Positions 1 to 8,501 of a DNA stretch of 57,682 nucleotides are shown piece after piece; the stretch's first letter is position 1; each line of letters begins with the position of its first letter. Source of the DNA: Paenibacillus sp. A3. GTDB lineage: Bacteria; Bacillota; Bacilli; Paenibacillales; NBRC-103111. The notes under the pieces were generated by a model. The model had not been told where the DNA came from, did not search any database, and was given only the letters and a program-made list of their open reading frames with translations. Both the position numbers and the translations under genes were made by a program. The stretch lies in the NCBI RefSeq assembly GCF_001399685.1, contig NZ_JTHN01000189.1, positions 1 through 57,682 on the forward strand, written 5' to 3'.

Positions 1-1
1 C

Positions 2-223
2 GGAGCTAACGGCGGCTATCGGTTATCGCGCAAAAAAGATGACATTACGTTTTTGGATATTATCCATGCCATTGAAGGCAACGCCTCCTTATTCGAATGC
101 GAATTTGTCCACGGCGACGAATGCCTGATTCAAGCGGTAATGAAGGAAGCGGAAGCGAAGATGGAGTCGCATCTCAAAGAAGCGAAATTGGTGGATTTGG
201 CCCAAAAGCAAACACAAGCTTAA
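2..223 (+). CDS. Rrf2-family transcriptional regulator, C-terminal part
   Basis: This is the last 73 residues of an Rrf2-type winged-helix regulator; the DNA-binding N-terminus lies outside the window. The segment GANGGYRLSR followed by DITFLDIIHAIEG is the usual wing and dimerisation-helix start of the family. Two cysteines spaced C-x7-C (ECEFVHGDEC) lie where redox- or cluster-sensing Rrf2 members carry their sensor cysteines. It is followed by an inverted repeat overlapping a -10 box and then by a flavoprotein and a thioredoxin gene, so I infer a redox-responsive repressor of these neighbours. This resembles Staphylococcus HypR, which controls a flavin disulfide reductase. Which stress it senses cannot be read from the sequence. 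Confidence 0.8.
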   Translation, partial: GANGGYRLSRKKDDITFLDIIHAIEGNASLFECEFVHGDECLIQAVMKEAEAKMESHLKEAKLVDLAQKQTQA

Positions 224-286
224 GATGAGTCCCTCTCGTTGAAAGAAAAACACGGTGCAGAGCACGAACAAGTTTTTTTAAATTAA

Positions 287-309
287 TTATAGATATAATG
301 AGTCTATAA
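287..309. promoter_or_regulatory. Inverted repeat overlapping the -10 box, candidate Rrf2 operator
   Basis: TTATAGA (287-293) and TCTATAA (303-309) are perfect complements separated by 9 bases. The spacer holds TATAAT (294-299) and a second TATAAT lies at 305-310. A regulator bound here would block the promoter of the flavoprotein gene that starts at 335. Assignment to the Rrf2 protein encoded just upstream is inferred from position. Confidence 0.5.
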
Positions 310-334
310 TATCTTATTTTAGGAGATGAACATT

Positions 335-1243
335 ATGATTTACGATTGCGCGATTATTGGCGGCGGCCCCGCCGGATTGAATGCAGCCCTCGTACTCGGC
401 AGGGCAAGACGAAGCGTGGCTTTAATCGATAACAGCAAGCCGCGAAATGCCGTTACGCATGCTTCTCACGGCTTTATTACGAGAGACGGCGTAACGCCGG
501 CCGAATTTCGCCGCATTGCTTATGAGGAGGTTCTCCATTATCCGTCCATCGAGCATCTGCAAACCGAGGCTGTCGAGGTTCGCAAAATCGAATCCGGATT
601 TTTCGAGGTGCTGGATGCATCAGGTTATAGGATTCAAGCGCAAAAGCTGCTTCTGGCGACGGGGGTCAAAGAAATATTTCCCGAAATCGACGGTTTCTAT
701 CCGCTGTACGGGAAAAGCTTGTTTAATTGCCCCTATTGCGACGGCTGGGAGCTGCGGGATCAACCGCTTGTCGTTGTTTCCGAATCTCCGACCGTGTTTC
801 ATACAGCCAAGCTTCTCCTCAATTGGAGCAAAGATTTGGTTGTCTGCACGCACGGCAAGTCGTCCCTGTCGGACGAACAGAAGACAAGTCTTCAATCCAA
901 GGGAATCGTGGTGTTGGAGCAGCCTGTCACGGCTTTCGTCGGCCACAACGGGCAGCTTGAGCATGTTCGTTTTGCGGATGGGACGGAACTTCCGAGAGCC
1001 GGCGGCTTCGTGATGCCGAGATTTGTGTCGGCCGTACCGTTCGGAGAACGTCTGGGCTGCGAAAGGACGGAGAATGGCGGGATCAAGACGGATGCATGGG
1101 GAAGGACCTCGATACCCGGTTTATATGCCGCAGGAGACGCTTCGTACTTCATGCCGTCCCAAGTGGTTTTTGCCGCAGCCGACGGCAGCCGAACGGCGAT
1201 GGGCGTTAATTTGGATTTGACAGAGGAAGATTTCGGGAAATAA
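335..1243 (+). CDS. Thioredoxin-reductase-like NAD(P)/FAD-dependent oxidoreductase
   Basis: This 302-residue cytoplasmic flavoprotein has an N-terminal FAD-binding Rossmann fold (GGGPAG near residue 10), a CPYC redox motif in the middle (FNCPYCDGWE) and a C-terminal FAD motif (GLYAAGDAS). The order and length fit the thioredoxin reductase/AhpF-like family. The NADPH-binding half is not a textbook thioredoxin reductase, so the partner may be a dedicated thioredoxin such as the one encoded about 110 bases downstream. The ATG at 335 is preferred because AGGAG (321-325) lies 9 bases upstream; the ATG at 326 touches that site. The gene sits behind a putative Rrf2 operator and probably works in thiol or electrophile stress. 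Confidence 0.85.
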   Translation: MIYDCAIIGGGPAGLNAALVLGRARRSVALIDNSKPRNAVTHASHGFITRDGVTPAEFRRIAYEEVLHYPSIEHLQTEAVEVRKIESGFFEVLDASGYRIQAQKLLLATGVKEIFPEIDGFYPLYGKSLFNCPYCDGWELRDQPLVVVSESPTVFHTAKLLLNWSKDLVVCTHGKSSLSDEQKTSLQSKGIVVLEQPVTAFVGHNGQLEHVRFADGTELPRAGGFVMPRFVSAVPFGERLGCERTENGGIKTDAWGRTSIPGLYAAGDASYFMPSQVVFAAADGSRTAMGVNLDLTEEDFGK

Positions 1244-1355
1244 ACGCACGGTTAGCTGCCGGACCGCGGAGCTGGGTGGAGGAGGTGATGGAATCTCCGT
1301 CGGTTCGATTTATTTGGAGCAAATTTAGGATATGAATAAAGGGAGGAAGCTACAA

Positions 1356-1676
1356 ATGACCATTTGCCACACTACAGATACTACCTTCACCAACGATTTA
1401 AAAAGCGACGGCTTGACACTAGTCAATTTTTGGGCGCCCTGGTGTGCGCCTTGCCGCTTCTTTGGTACCGTACTCGAAACGTTTGATCGGGAACATAGCA
1501 GCGAAGTGAGAATCCTCAAGGTCAATGTAGATGAACAAACCAATACGGCCGCTCAGTTTGGAGTCATGAGTATACCAACGACGATCCTGTTTAAAAACGG
1601 TGAACCGGTCGACAAAATCGTTGGCGCCATTCCTGTGGAAGAACTTAAAAAATTCCTAGCCAATCACAAAAATTAG
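1356..1676 (+). CDS. Thioredoxin with variant WCAPC active site
   Basis: This 106-residue protein has the thioredoxin fold markers LVNFWAPWCAPC, KVNVDE and the cis-proline segment SIPTTILFKNGE. The active site reads CAPC where classical thioredoxins have CGPC, a change expected to shift redox potential and partner choice. The start at 1356 is set by GGGAGG at 1341-1346; an upstream in-frame ATG at 1332 has no good ribosome site. It follows a CPYC flavoprotein gene and ends at a strong terminator, so the two probably form a reductase-thioredoxin pair controlled by the Rrf2 protein. The pairing is inferred from adjacency; the family call is firm. Confidence 0.9.
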   Translation: MTICHTTDTTFTNDLKSDGLTLVNFWAPWCAPCRFFGTVLETFDREHSSEVRILKVNVDEQTNTAAQFGVMSIPTTILFKNGEPVDKIVGAIPVEELKKFLANHKN

Positions 1677-1734
1677 TATCGGCATTCCTATGTCAAACGC
1701 GTAATAATATTGATTTCCACATACAGACGGAGAG

Positions 1735-1778
1735 AAACCCAGGTCGACTTCTGCCAAGAAGAAGACCTGGGTTTTTTT
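1735..1778 (+). terminator. Intrinsic terminator after thioredoxin
   Basis: An 11-bp stem AAACCCAGGTC / GACCTGGGTTT is followed by a run of seven T. Confidence 0.9.
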
Positions 1779-1902
1779 CGGCCATAGCGTCTTTACAAAA
1801 GCTATAAAATAAACTTGACACAAAACTATTGAGAGCTAACCTATTTATCAAATACAATGATAAAGGTATATTATTCCAAATATGAAATATGGAGGTAATC
1901 AG

Positions 1903-2340
1903 ATGGTTAAGAAGCAGGGTAAGTCGCTATTTTCGATTGTATTCCTCATCTCGGTTTTACTGGCGAGTTTTTTTCCGGTTGCAGGCTCGAATAACGTTTC
2001 CTTCGCGGCATCATCTTACGACTACATTCTCATTTTTCCGAGAGACCGATACCCCGAAACAGGAGCGCATATTAAAGATGCCATTGCAGCGGGCAAGTCC
2101 GATGTATGTACTATCGAGCGCGATGGTACCCGTGAGCGGCGCGAAGAATCTCTGAGGGGCTATCCGCCGAAGAAAGGTTACGATCGGGACGAATGGCCGA
2201 TGGCGATGTGCTTGGAAGGGGGAAGAGGGGCCGATATTCGGTACATTAATCCGTCCGACAACCGAGGGGCGGGAAGCTGGGTAGGAAATAAGCTCTCCAA
2301 GTACTCGGACGGAACCAGAGTTAAATTTATCGTGAAATAA
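1903..2340 (+). CDS. Secreted deoxyribonuclease, NucA/NucB family
   Basis: This 145-residue protein has a signal peptide: KK near the start, a hydrophobic stretch about residues 10-30, and likely cleavage after VSFAA. The mature part carries the family core, with [12 protein letters not shown] followed by EGG, then [11 protein letters not shown], and it ends with the typical FIVK strand. In Bacillus, NucB is a sporulation-induced secreted DNase and NucA helps DNA entry in competence; the sequence does not say which role applies. GGAGG at 1891-1895 sets the ATG at 1903. A TTGACA box lies at 1815-1820 but its -10 partner is poor, so the promoter may not be a housekeeping one. The gene stands alone. 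Confidence 0.88.
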   Translation: MVKKQGKSLFSIVFLISVLLASFFPVAGSNNVSFAASSYDYILIFPRDRYPETGAHIKDAIAAGKSDVCTIERDGTRERREESLRGYPPKKGYDRDEWPMAMCLEGGRGADIRYINPSDNRGAGSWVGNKLSKYSDGTRVKFIVK

Positions 2341-2443
2341 GCGCAAGAACGATTCAGCGGCAGGTTCTGTGATCAAACCGGTAGGGTAGAAGCCATACGA
2401 AGAGCCGTAGAAAAGACTTCTACGGCTCCATTCACACGATCGG

Positions 2444-2710
2444 TTAGATGCTGGCGACAGAGCCGCCGTCAACGCGCAGATTCCCGCCATTGATAAAGGA
2501 GGCTTGCTCGGAGGCTAGAAACACGACCGCGGCGGCTACCTCCTCCGGACGTCCTGGCCGCCCTAGCTCGATATGAGGCCGCTGCTGTTTTAATCAGAGC
2601 AGGAGATACCGCGCTAACTAAAATACCCTCTCGAGCATAGGCTTTGGATAAGCTTTTGGATAATTAATGAGCGCAGTCTTGGCTTCGTTTATACTTGTGA
2701 TACGGAAGTG
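2444..2710 (-). pseudogene. Short-chain dehydrogenase/reductase remnant
   Basis: Read on the minus strand, the 3' end encodes [19 protein letters not shown] and [16 protein letters not shown], the typical SDR C-terminus. Further upstream, in another frame, it gives [18 protein letters not shown], the SDR segment just after the active-site helix. A frameshift and stop codons separate the pieces, and the NAD-binding first half, the NAG motif and the catalytic YxxxK are gone. This is a decayed gene and cannot make an enzyme. The boundaries are approximate. Confidence 0.8.
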
Positions 2711-2745
2711 GTAAATCACGGACTCGTCAAACCTTGCGCTTAAGC

Positions 2746-2769
2746 GCTTGCCGCCATCCGGCGGCAAGC
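2746..2769 (-). terminator. Hairpin downstream of the chitinase gene
   Basis: A perfect 10-bp stem, GCTTGCCGCC / GGCGGCAAGC with a 4-base loop, lies about 50 bases past the chitinase stop. There is no T-run on the minus strand, so its strength as a terminator is uncertain. Confidence 0.5.
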
Positions 2770-2821
2770 GGCATTTCGCGCGCGCGTCATCATCGGCTTC
2801 GTCGGCCGCTGCGCGCTCGGA

Positions 2822-4652
2822 TTACTTCAGCTGCCACAGTGCCGCAACGTTCGGCGGTTCCCAGCCTTGCAGCGAAGTGTGGTTTTGCCGGCATACATAG
2901 GTTTTGCCTGCGTACGTAACCTCATCACCGATTTTATAGGCGGTTCCGGGAGCCCACGGCTGCGCGCCTGACAGTGCGTCCGTCGTCACCGTAAGTACTG
3001 CGGCAGGCGAGACATTGCCCGCGGCATCTCTGGCCGTTACCGAGAACGTATAGCTGGTATTCGGCTTCAGTCCCTCTATCGCTGCACTCGTTCCTGTCAC
3101 GTTCACTTGCGAAGTGCCGTAGGCGACCGTGTAGCCGGTCACGCCGACATTATCGGAGGATGCTGCCCAGCTCAACGTTACGCTCGTAGCCGATTTGGAG
3201 ACCACGCTCAGTTGGGTCGGCGCGGTCGGAGCTTGGTTGTCGCCGGACGATTCGTCCGTCTTGATCGTCACCGGATTGCTGGCGGCCGAGACGTTGCCGG
3301 CGGCATCCTTGGCCGTCACCGAGAATGTATAGCTGGTGTTCGGCTTCAGACCCTGTATGGTTGTGCTCGTGCCCGTCACGCTCGCCTGCGAGGAGCCGTA
3401 GGATACCGTGTAGCCCGTCACGCCGACATTGTCGGTCGAGGCGCTCCAGGACAGGGAGACGCTGGTCGCAGTTTTGCCGGTCGATACCAAATTCGCCGGA
3501 GCCGTCGGAGGATGGGTATCCGGTGCCGGCGGGTTCAAGGCGTTCAAATAAGCGCGGTGCTTCGTGGAAAACTCGAATTGATTGAACTTATCCCAGTTGA
3601 TCGACCACGTCATCAGACCGCCAAAGTTCGGATAGCCGGTTGCGCTGCCCCGCGTTTTGTAGGTGCTAAGCTGTTGGCCCTTCACAAGCGCGTCGAGCGC
3701 CTTATGCACTTCGGCAACCGGTGTAAAGCCGCCGCCCGCATTCCCGTTCGCCGGCAAGCCAAGCAGCACCTGCTCCTGACGCAGCGGCGGGAAGAACAGG
3801 TTGGCGTTCTTGTTCACGGGGAACCCGGTCAACAGCATGTCGGCCATGGCGACGTGAAAATCGGCGCTGCCCATCGTATGATACTGGTCGTCGAGGCCGA
3901 TGATCGGGCCGGAGTTGTAATTTTGCACTTGGAGCCAGTCCAGAATGTCGCGCGTCGCATAGATAACGGGCAGGTAGGCGCCGGCTCGCGAATCGCAGCT
4001 GATGCAGCTTCCGCCATAGAACGAATACCCGAGCTGGACGAAGAACGTCTCCGGGGCCATGGTCAGAATGAATTTGTCCGTACCGAAATGGCTGTTCAGC
4101 GACTTGAGCGCATCGATCAGGTTGACGATGACGGGCGTTGTGGGATGGCGGAAGTCGGAATCGCCGGCGTTCAAGTAGAGCGAGTGTCCTTCGAAGTCGA
4201 CATCGAGTCCGTCGAATCCGTATTTCTCGATGATGCCCGTCACCGAGCTGACGAACGCGTCGCGGGCAGCCGTAGTCGCCAACTGCACTTGACCGTTCGC
4301 GCCGCCGATGGAGATGACGACCTTTTTGCCTTTGCTCTGCAGATACGCAACGTCGGCTTTGAAGTCGGCTTCGGTGTAGTTATAGGGGGTGAAGCCGATC
4401 ACACCGCCACTGCTGCCGGTCGGCTCCGCGAACGAAACGTTAATCACGTCAAAATCCGGAGATACGTCGCGCAGCCGGATAAAGCCCGAGCCGTTGTCGA
4501 AGTTGTGCCAATAGCCGACGATTTTATAGCCTCCGGCGGGAGGGGAGGGGAGCAGCAATCACGGAGAATAGCGAGACGATGAGCGAGGCAATGAGTCCTA
4601 TCAGTAAATGGGTACGTAAGCGTACGTACGAGGGGGAACCATGGAAGTTCAT
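2822..4652 (-). pseudogene. Chitinase (GH18-FnIII-FnIII-CBM), signal peptide out of frame
   Basis: The open frame (2822-4558) encodes a GH18 chitinase. The TIM barrel starts at KIVGYWHNF, with the catalytic motif DGLDVDFE where the last E is the acid/base. Two near-identical fibronectin type III modules follow, and then a C-terminal chitin-binding module of the CBM5/12 type (PWAPGTAYKIGDEVTYAGKT...W). The frame starts only at a weak TTG and has no secretion signal. A perfect start lies upstream at 4652 (AAGGAGG 8 bases before ATG). It opens a frame encoding a signal peptide (LLIGLIASLIVSLFSVIAA), but this frame is shifted by one base and stops at RRRL. The shift occurs in the C-rich tract near 4540-4550, which has one base too many (or two too few). 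Restoring it would give a secreted protein of about 610 residues, similar to Bacillus/Paenibacillus ChiD. It may be a real loss of secretion, a phase-variable tract or a sequence error. Confidence 0.85.
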
Positions 4653-4697
4653 CAGTTGAGCCTCCTTATTGGATTGGTATTTGATTTCGAACTATTT

Positions 4698-4711
4698 ATA
4701 AAGCGCTTACA
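4698..4711 (-). promoter_or_regulatory. CcpA cre site upstream of chitinase
   Basis: On the minus strand the site reads TGTAAGCGCTTTAT, matching the Bacillus cre consensus TGWAANCGNTNWCA except at the last two positions. It lies about 46 bases before the true chitinase start and overlaps a TATAAA -10-like box. Carbon catabolite repression of chitinase is the natural reading. Confidence 0.6.
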
Positions 4712-4992
4712 AAAAATCTTCATCACAAAAAGACAATCTTCAGCATGCCTCCTTCCAGTCGTTCGGTCCCTTAACTATCCTCCTTTCCGCTATAAGGATT
4801 ACTTACTATTATATGGGATGTTCCGCATCCGAAAGAAGGGAGAACTTTTTATCGAAAGGGGAGAAATTATTCCAAAGCTTTTTCGTTTTATAAGAAAAAA
4901 GCTCCTGTCATTTGAGTATGACAAGGGCTCTGGCTGCTGAGAAAATAGGTTTTTGACTGAAATAGAGATACCCCACCCCTTCGTAACCTCTA
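4712..4992. other. Intergenic stretch without a recognisable gene
   Basis: Short open frames exist on both strands but resemble no family and lack convincing ribosome sites. An imperfect hairpin (CCTGTCAT near 4907 with ATGACAAGG) lies at about 4907-4927. The sequence is AT-rich compared with its neighbours. Confidence 0.4.
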
Positions 4993-5211
4993 TTGGCCCT
5001 ACGCGGCCTATGGCCCATCGCCGCTTATGTGCTGGCCGGTGAGCTGAAACTCGCACAAGGGGAGTATGCACCACGGGCTTTTGCAGCCTACGAACAAGAG
5101 ATGAGAGCGTTTGTGGAGAAAAACCAGAAAATCGGTCAGTCGGCAGCAGAGGGAATGGTCGCCGGCACCAGCTTCAAAATCATCCTGCAAAACTGGATGC
5201 TTCGCGTATAA
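4993..5211 (+). pseudogene. FAD-dependent monooxygenase, C-terminal remnant
   Basis: The segment encodes AAYVLAGELKLAQGEY followed by AFAAYEQEMRAFVEKNQKIG. This is the helix after the GD motif in aromatic-ring and TetX-like flavin monooxygenases, where the usual text is AYVLAGEL...YE..MRP.V...Q. About 70 residues remain. The FAD-binding N-terminus and the GD motif are absent, and no start codon with a ribosome site precedes it. It is the tail of a deleted gene. Confidence 0.65.
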
Positions 5212-5223
5212 ACCGGCACAACG

Positions 5224-5270
5224 AACGGAGCGCCTCCACGATGCGAAGAATGTGGAAGCGCTCCGTTTTC
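5224..5270. terminator. Terminator between converging genes
   Basis: The stem AACGGAGCGC-TCCAC / GTGGA-GCGCTCCGTT is followed by TTTT on the plus strand. It sits between the monooxygenase remnant and the converging GGDEF gene, whose stop codon touches it. Confidence 0.75.
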
Positions 5271-6862
5271 TAGTCGGCCACGAGGGTTCTGTTTTTCCCC
5301 GATTCCTTGGCCCGGTACAAAGCGTGGTCGGCTCGTTGAAACAGCATGTCAGCCGATTTGGCGTGGGATGGATAGTGGGCGATACCTGACGAGACCGTTA
5401 TCGGGATTCCGAGAGGATTTTCCCTCGTTTCAAAAGCGGTGCGAATTCGCTCCGCCGTGGTCAAAGCCTCCGGCGCGGTGGCGAGCGGCAGAAGCACGAC
5501 AAATTCCTCTCCGCCGTAGCGGCAGCATATGTCATGGGGGCCTACGGACGCAGTGACGACGCGGGCCAGGTGCTTCAATATTTCGTCGCCCGCCTGATGA
5601 CCGTAGGTATCGTTGATGGACTTGAACCGGTCGATATCCATGACAATCAGGGCGAAGGAGTACTGCTCTTCCGTCCATTGCGTCATGATGGATTCAAACG
5701 TCCTGCGGTTCGTTAACCCTGTTAAAGAATCGGTCATGGCGGCATGAGCCAACTGCTCGGTCTGCTTCTGCAAATCGCTTAACGCAAGCGTAATCGTCTG
5801 TGTCAACAAGTCGGCTTCCCGGTTCCAGTGATGCTTGGCCTCCGGAAGAACGATTCTTTCGCCTCTGCCCAATCTTCCGGCCAGATCGGCAAGAGAGACG
5901 AACGGACGGGCCAAACGCCGGGCAAGCCAGATGGCGGCGATCATCAATATGACAAACGGTGCCAGAGTGTACAGCAGGATCGTGCGAATATTGCGGTTCA
6001 ATTCGTCGTAAACGACATTGATGGGGGACTGGACGACGACTCCCCAGCCGTTTTCCAGAACGGGGGAATAGCCCGCAAGAAAGGTGATTCCTTGGGAATT
6101 GGTCACCTGTTCGTATCCGCTTTCGCCCCGAAGCGTCTTCTGAACGACTAGATTGGCATTGATATCGTCGCCGATCCGGGATTTGTCGGGATGAAACAAT
6201 AAATGACCGTTGGAGCTGACGACGTAAAAGTACGAGCCGTCGCTATTGAGATGATTATGCATCCCGAACATCATATTCAATATATTGTTTTCCTGCAAAT
6301 AAAGACTGCCCCCGATAAAACCGCGATAGGTTCCGTCTTTGTCAAAAAGCGGCTCGCTCATAAAAACGATCAGCCGTCCGGTGGCCGAATAGTAGGGCTT
6401 GGATATATAGGATTTTTTTACCGCCAATGCTTCTTTGGTCGCTTCCGTCGTGATATACAGTCCTGTCGTGCCGACGGAAGGCGGGTCCACACCGCGGACC
6501 AGACCCGTTTCGTCCACGACGGCGATGGAGTTGAAATAATGGCTGCCCAGGCGCAGCGCTTCAAGCTGCCTCCGCATTTCTTGCGTATCCGATAGATCGC
6601 CGGCCGAAAGACGGGCACCGGTATAAGCCAGGCCGGCCCGCATCGATTGGAACAAGGAATCGATGGAATGGCTCATTTTGGTCGCGGCCGAATAGTTCAA
6701 CGCAAAGGTCGTTTCGAATAACGATTGCTTATTGGAATGATAAGAGGCAAGAAGCAGAATCGTTAAAGTAAGCGCGACGGAAAGGGAGACCAGTCCGGTT
6801 AGCAGGGTGGCAAGACTGATTTTATTCTTTTCGGCACAGCGAATCCCGAATGGCCCGGACAT
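5270..6862 (-). CDS. Membrane diguanylate cyclase, dCache-HAMP-GGDEF
   Basis: This 530-residue protein has a transmembrane helix at about residues 17-41, an extracytoplasmic dCache-type sensor (about 45-290), a second helix at about 294-314, a HAMP-like linker and a C-terminal GGDEF domain (about 370-528). The signature is GGEEF (450-454), an active form, with the metal- and GTP-binding segment MDIDRFKSINDTYGH intact. It should make cyclic di-GMP in response to an external ligand. The inhibitory site expected five residues before the signature reads GPHD instead of RxxD, so product inhibition is probably lost. AAGGAGG lies 8 bases before the ATG. It is transcribed alone. Confidence 0.9.
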   Translation of the reverse strand: MSGPFGIRCAEKNKISLATLLTGLVSLSVALTLTILLLASYHSNKQSLFETTFALNYSAATKMSHSIDSLFQSMRAGLAYTGARLSAGDLSDTQEMRRQLEALRLGSHYFNSIAVVDETGLVRGVDPPSVGTTGLYITTEATKEALAVKKSYISKPYYSATGRLIVFMSEPLFDKDGTYRGFIGGSLYLQENNILNMMFGMHNHLNSDGSYFYVVSSNGHLLFHPDKSRIGDDINANLVVQKTLRGESGYEQVTNSQGITFLAGYSPVLENGWGVVVQSPINVVYDELNRNIRTILLYTLAPFVILMIAAIWLARRLARPFVSLADLAGRLGRGERIVLPEAKHHWNREADLLTQTITLALSDLQKQTEQLAHAAMTDSLTGLTNRRTFESIMTQWTEEQYSFALIVMDIDRFKSINDTYGHQAGDEILKHLARVVTASVGPHDICCRYGGEEFVVLLPLATAPEALTTAERIRTAFETRENPLGIPITVSSGIAHYPSHAKSADMLFQRADHALYRAKESGKNRTLVAD

Positions 6863-7055
6863 GGTATCCCCCTCCTTATTTTCCAGTTAAGTTACCACTT
6901 CATTTTCGACATGATCCGCGATAATCCTTTTCGTTGACCGATTTTATTATAAAAAGCTTCCAAGCTTCGCGGAGACCTGGATTTGGAAGGTTGGCGGAAG
7001 AATCTCCTTTCGTTTATACTCATTTTAAAAAAGTATCGCCATAGGGGGAACACCT

Positions 7056-8348
7056 GTGAGGAGGTTTCTAAAAAATGAAACGATGCAAATTCTGGTCATC
7101 GCCCTAACGACGGCTATTGGCGCTGAAATTAAAGTATATCCGTTTCATGGAGATTATTTTCGTATGGGGCTTGGCGCCAGTACGTTTTTGTTCTTCTTGC
7201 TGTTTATGCGCCACTTGCCTTACCTCAAGATCGGGATCATCACGGGTATATTCAACGTATGCTTTCAGGGGACCGAATGGCTAACCCACTCGACCCCGCT
7301 TTCTTTCACGGCAAGCCTGCAGAATAATGTGGCGGCCGGTGTCTATTATATCGTGTTTGCCCTCTGCATGGGCAGGCTTCGAACAAAAATTCACGAATAC
7401 AACCCCCTTAAGTTAGGCGGGCTTGTCACAGGAATCGATCTGATCTCGAATGGGGCCGAGCTCTTCTTGCGATGGCTGCTGCTCGGCGTGAATGTGATGG
7501 ATTGGGGCGACTGGCTTCTCTTATTGATCCTTACCGTGGTGCGCAGTTATTTTGTCATCGGGCTGTACAGCAGCATTATGATCGGCCAAATGCGCGTCGT
7601 TCATGCCGAGAAGGAAAAACGAATGGAGCAGATGCTGCATGTGGGTACGGGGCTGTACGGGGAAACGTTTTATTTGAAAAAATCAATGGGCACGATCGAA
7701 GCGATTACCGAGCAGAGCTACATTCTTTATTCCAAATTAAAAGAAGAGAACCTGGAGCGTTACGGCCAAAAAGCCTTAAGTATCGCCCAGCAGATTCACG
7801 AAGTTAAGAAGGATTCGCAGCGCATCTTGGCCGGCCTGACGAAATTATACGACAGTGAGATCGTTGTCGATATGAGCTTGGCGGAAATGCTCGGCTTTGT
7901 CGTAAAAGCGAATCAAAAGTACAGCCGCATGTTCCAAAAGAAAATCAAGTTCACGACCGATGTGGATGCGGATTACCGGACCGCCGATTTTATTCCCTTG
8001 CTAACCATTGTAAATAACCTCGTCTCGAACGCGGTGGAAGCCATTCAAGAGCATGGGGCCATCGGTATACGCGTGTATGAAGATACGGCGGAGACGGTCT
8101 TCGTAGTTTCCGATACGGGATGCGGCATTCGGGAATCGCATCTCGGTATTATTTTTCAACCGGGCTTTACGACAAAATATAACGAAAGCGGGGTAGCCGC
8201 AGCCGGGATCGGACTGTCGCATGTGCGCGATATCGTCCATTCGCTCGATGGGGAGATTGCCATCGGCTCTTCCGAAGAAGGCATCGGCACGACATTTATC
8301 GTGCGTATCCCAACCTTTAAAATAAGAAGTGCTTCAACCGCCGTGTAG
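7056..8348 (+). CDS. glnK: GlnK-type sensor histidine kinase
   Basis: This 430-residue kinase has about six hydrophobic segments in residues 8-175, a coiled linker, a phospho-acceptor helix with His248 (QIHEVKKDSQRI) and a HATPase domain: N box NNLVSNAVEAI (320-330), DTGCGI (353-358) and GIGLSHV (384-390). The architecture matches Bacillus GlnK (YcbA), which senses glutamine and controls glutaminase and a glutamine transporter. The gene next door encodes a glutaminase and the one after it a YcbB-type response regulator, which makes the call firm. The GTG at 7056 is chosen because AGGGGG lies 7 bases upstream; the in-frame ATG at 7083 has no suitably spaced site. Confidence 0.88.
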   Translation: MRRFLKNETMQILVIALTTAIGAEIKVYPFHGDYFRMGLGASTFLFFLLFMRHLPYLKIGIITGIFNVCFQGTEWLTHSTPLSFTASLQNNVAAGVYYIVFALCMGRLRTKIHEYNPLKLGGLVTGIDLISNGAELFLRWLLLGVNVMDWGDWLLLLILTVVRSYFVIGLYSSIMIGQMRVVHAEKEKRMEQMLHVGTGLYGETFYLKKSMGTIEAITEQSYILYSKLKEENLERYGQKALSIAQQIHEVKKDSQRILAGLTKLYDSEIVVDMSLAEMLGFVVKANQKYSRMFQKKIKFTTDVDADYRTADFIPLLTIVNNLVSNAVEAIQEHGAIGIRVYEDTAETVFVVSDTGCGIRESHLGIIFQPGFTTKYNESGVAAAGIGLSHVRDIVHSLDGEIAIGSSEEGIGTTFIVRIPTFKIRSASTAV

Positions 8349-8440
8349 ATTTTTATATGTTTTCGTAGTCGAGATGTTATGTTCAAAGTGTGTTTGGTTT
8401 ATGGAAACTATTGGATGCGTGCCATTTCCGGTCGAGGGAG

Positions 8441-8454
8441 TGAAAGCGTTATCG
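8441..8454 (+). promoter_or_regulatory. CcpA cre site before glutaminase
   Basis: TGAAAGCGTTATCG matches 13 of 14 positions of the cre consensus TGWAANCGNTNWCA. It lies 48-61 bases before the glutaminase ATG at 8502. Catabolite control of glutamine breakdown would make sense, but no promoter boxes are clear here. Confidence 0.5.
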
Positions 8455-8501
8455 AGGCTGACGAATAGTTCGTGACCGGAAGGGGACGGGGTTGGTTATC
8501 A

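Noticed and set aside
3107..4582. A 491-codon open frame on the plus strand
   Set aside because: It is antisense to the chitinase, rich in R, G and A with no motif, and arises from the codon use of the real gene.
4641..4940. A 99-codon plus-strand open frame upstream of the chitinase
   Set aside because: It overlaps the chitinase promoter and start, lacks a ribosome site and has no recognisable content.
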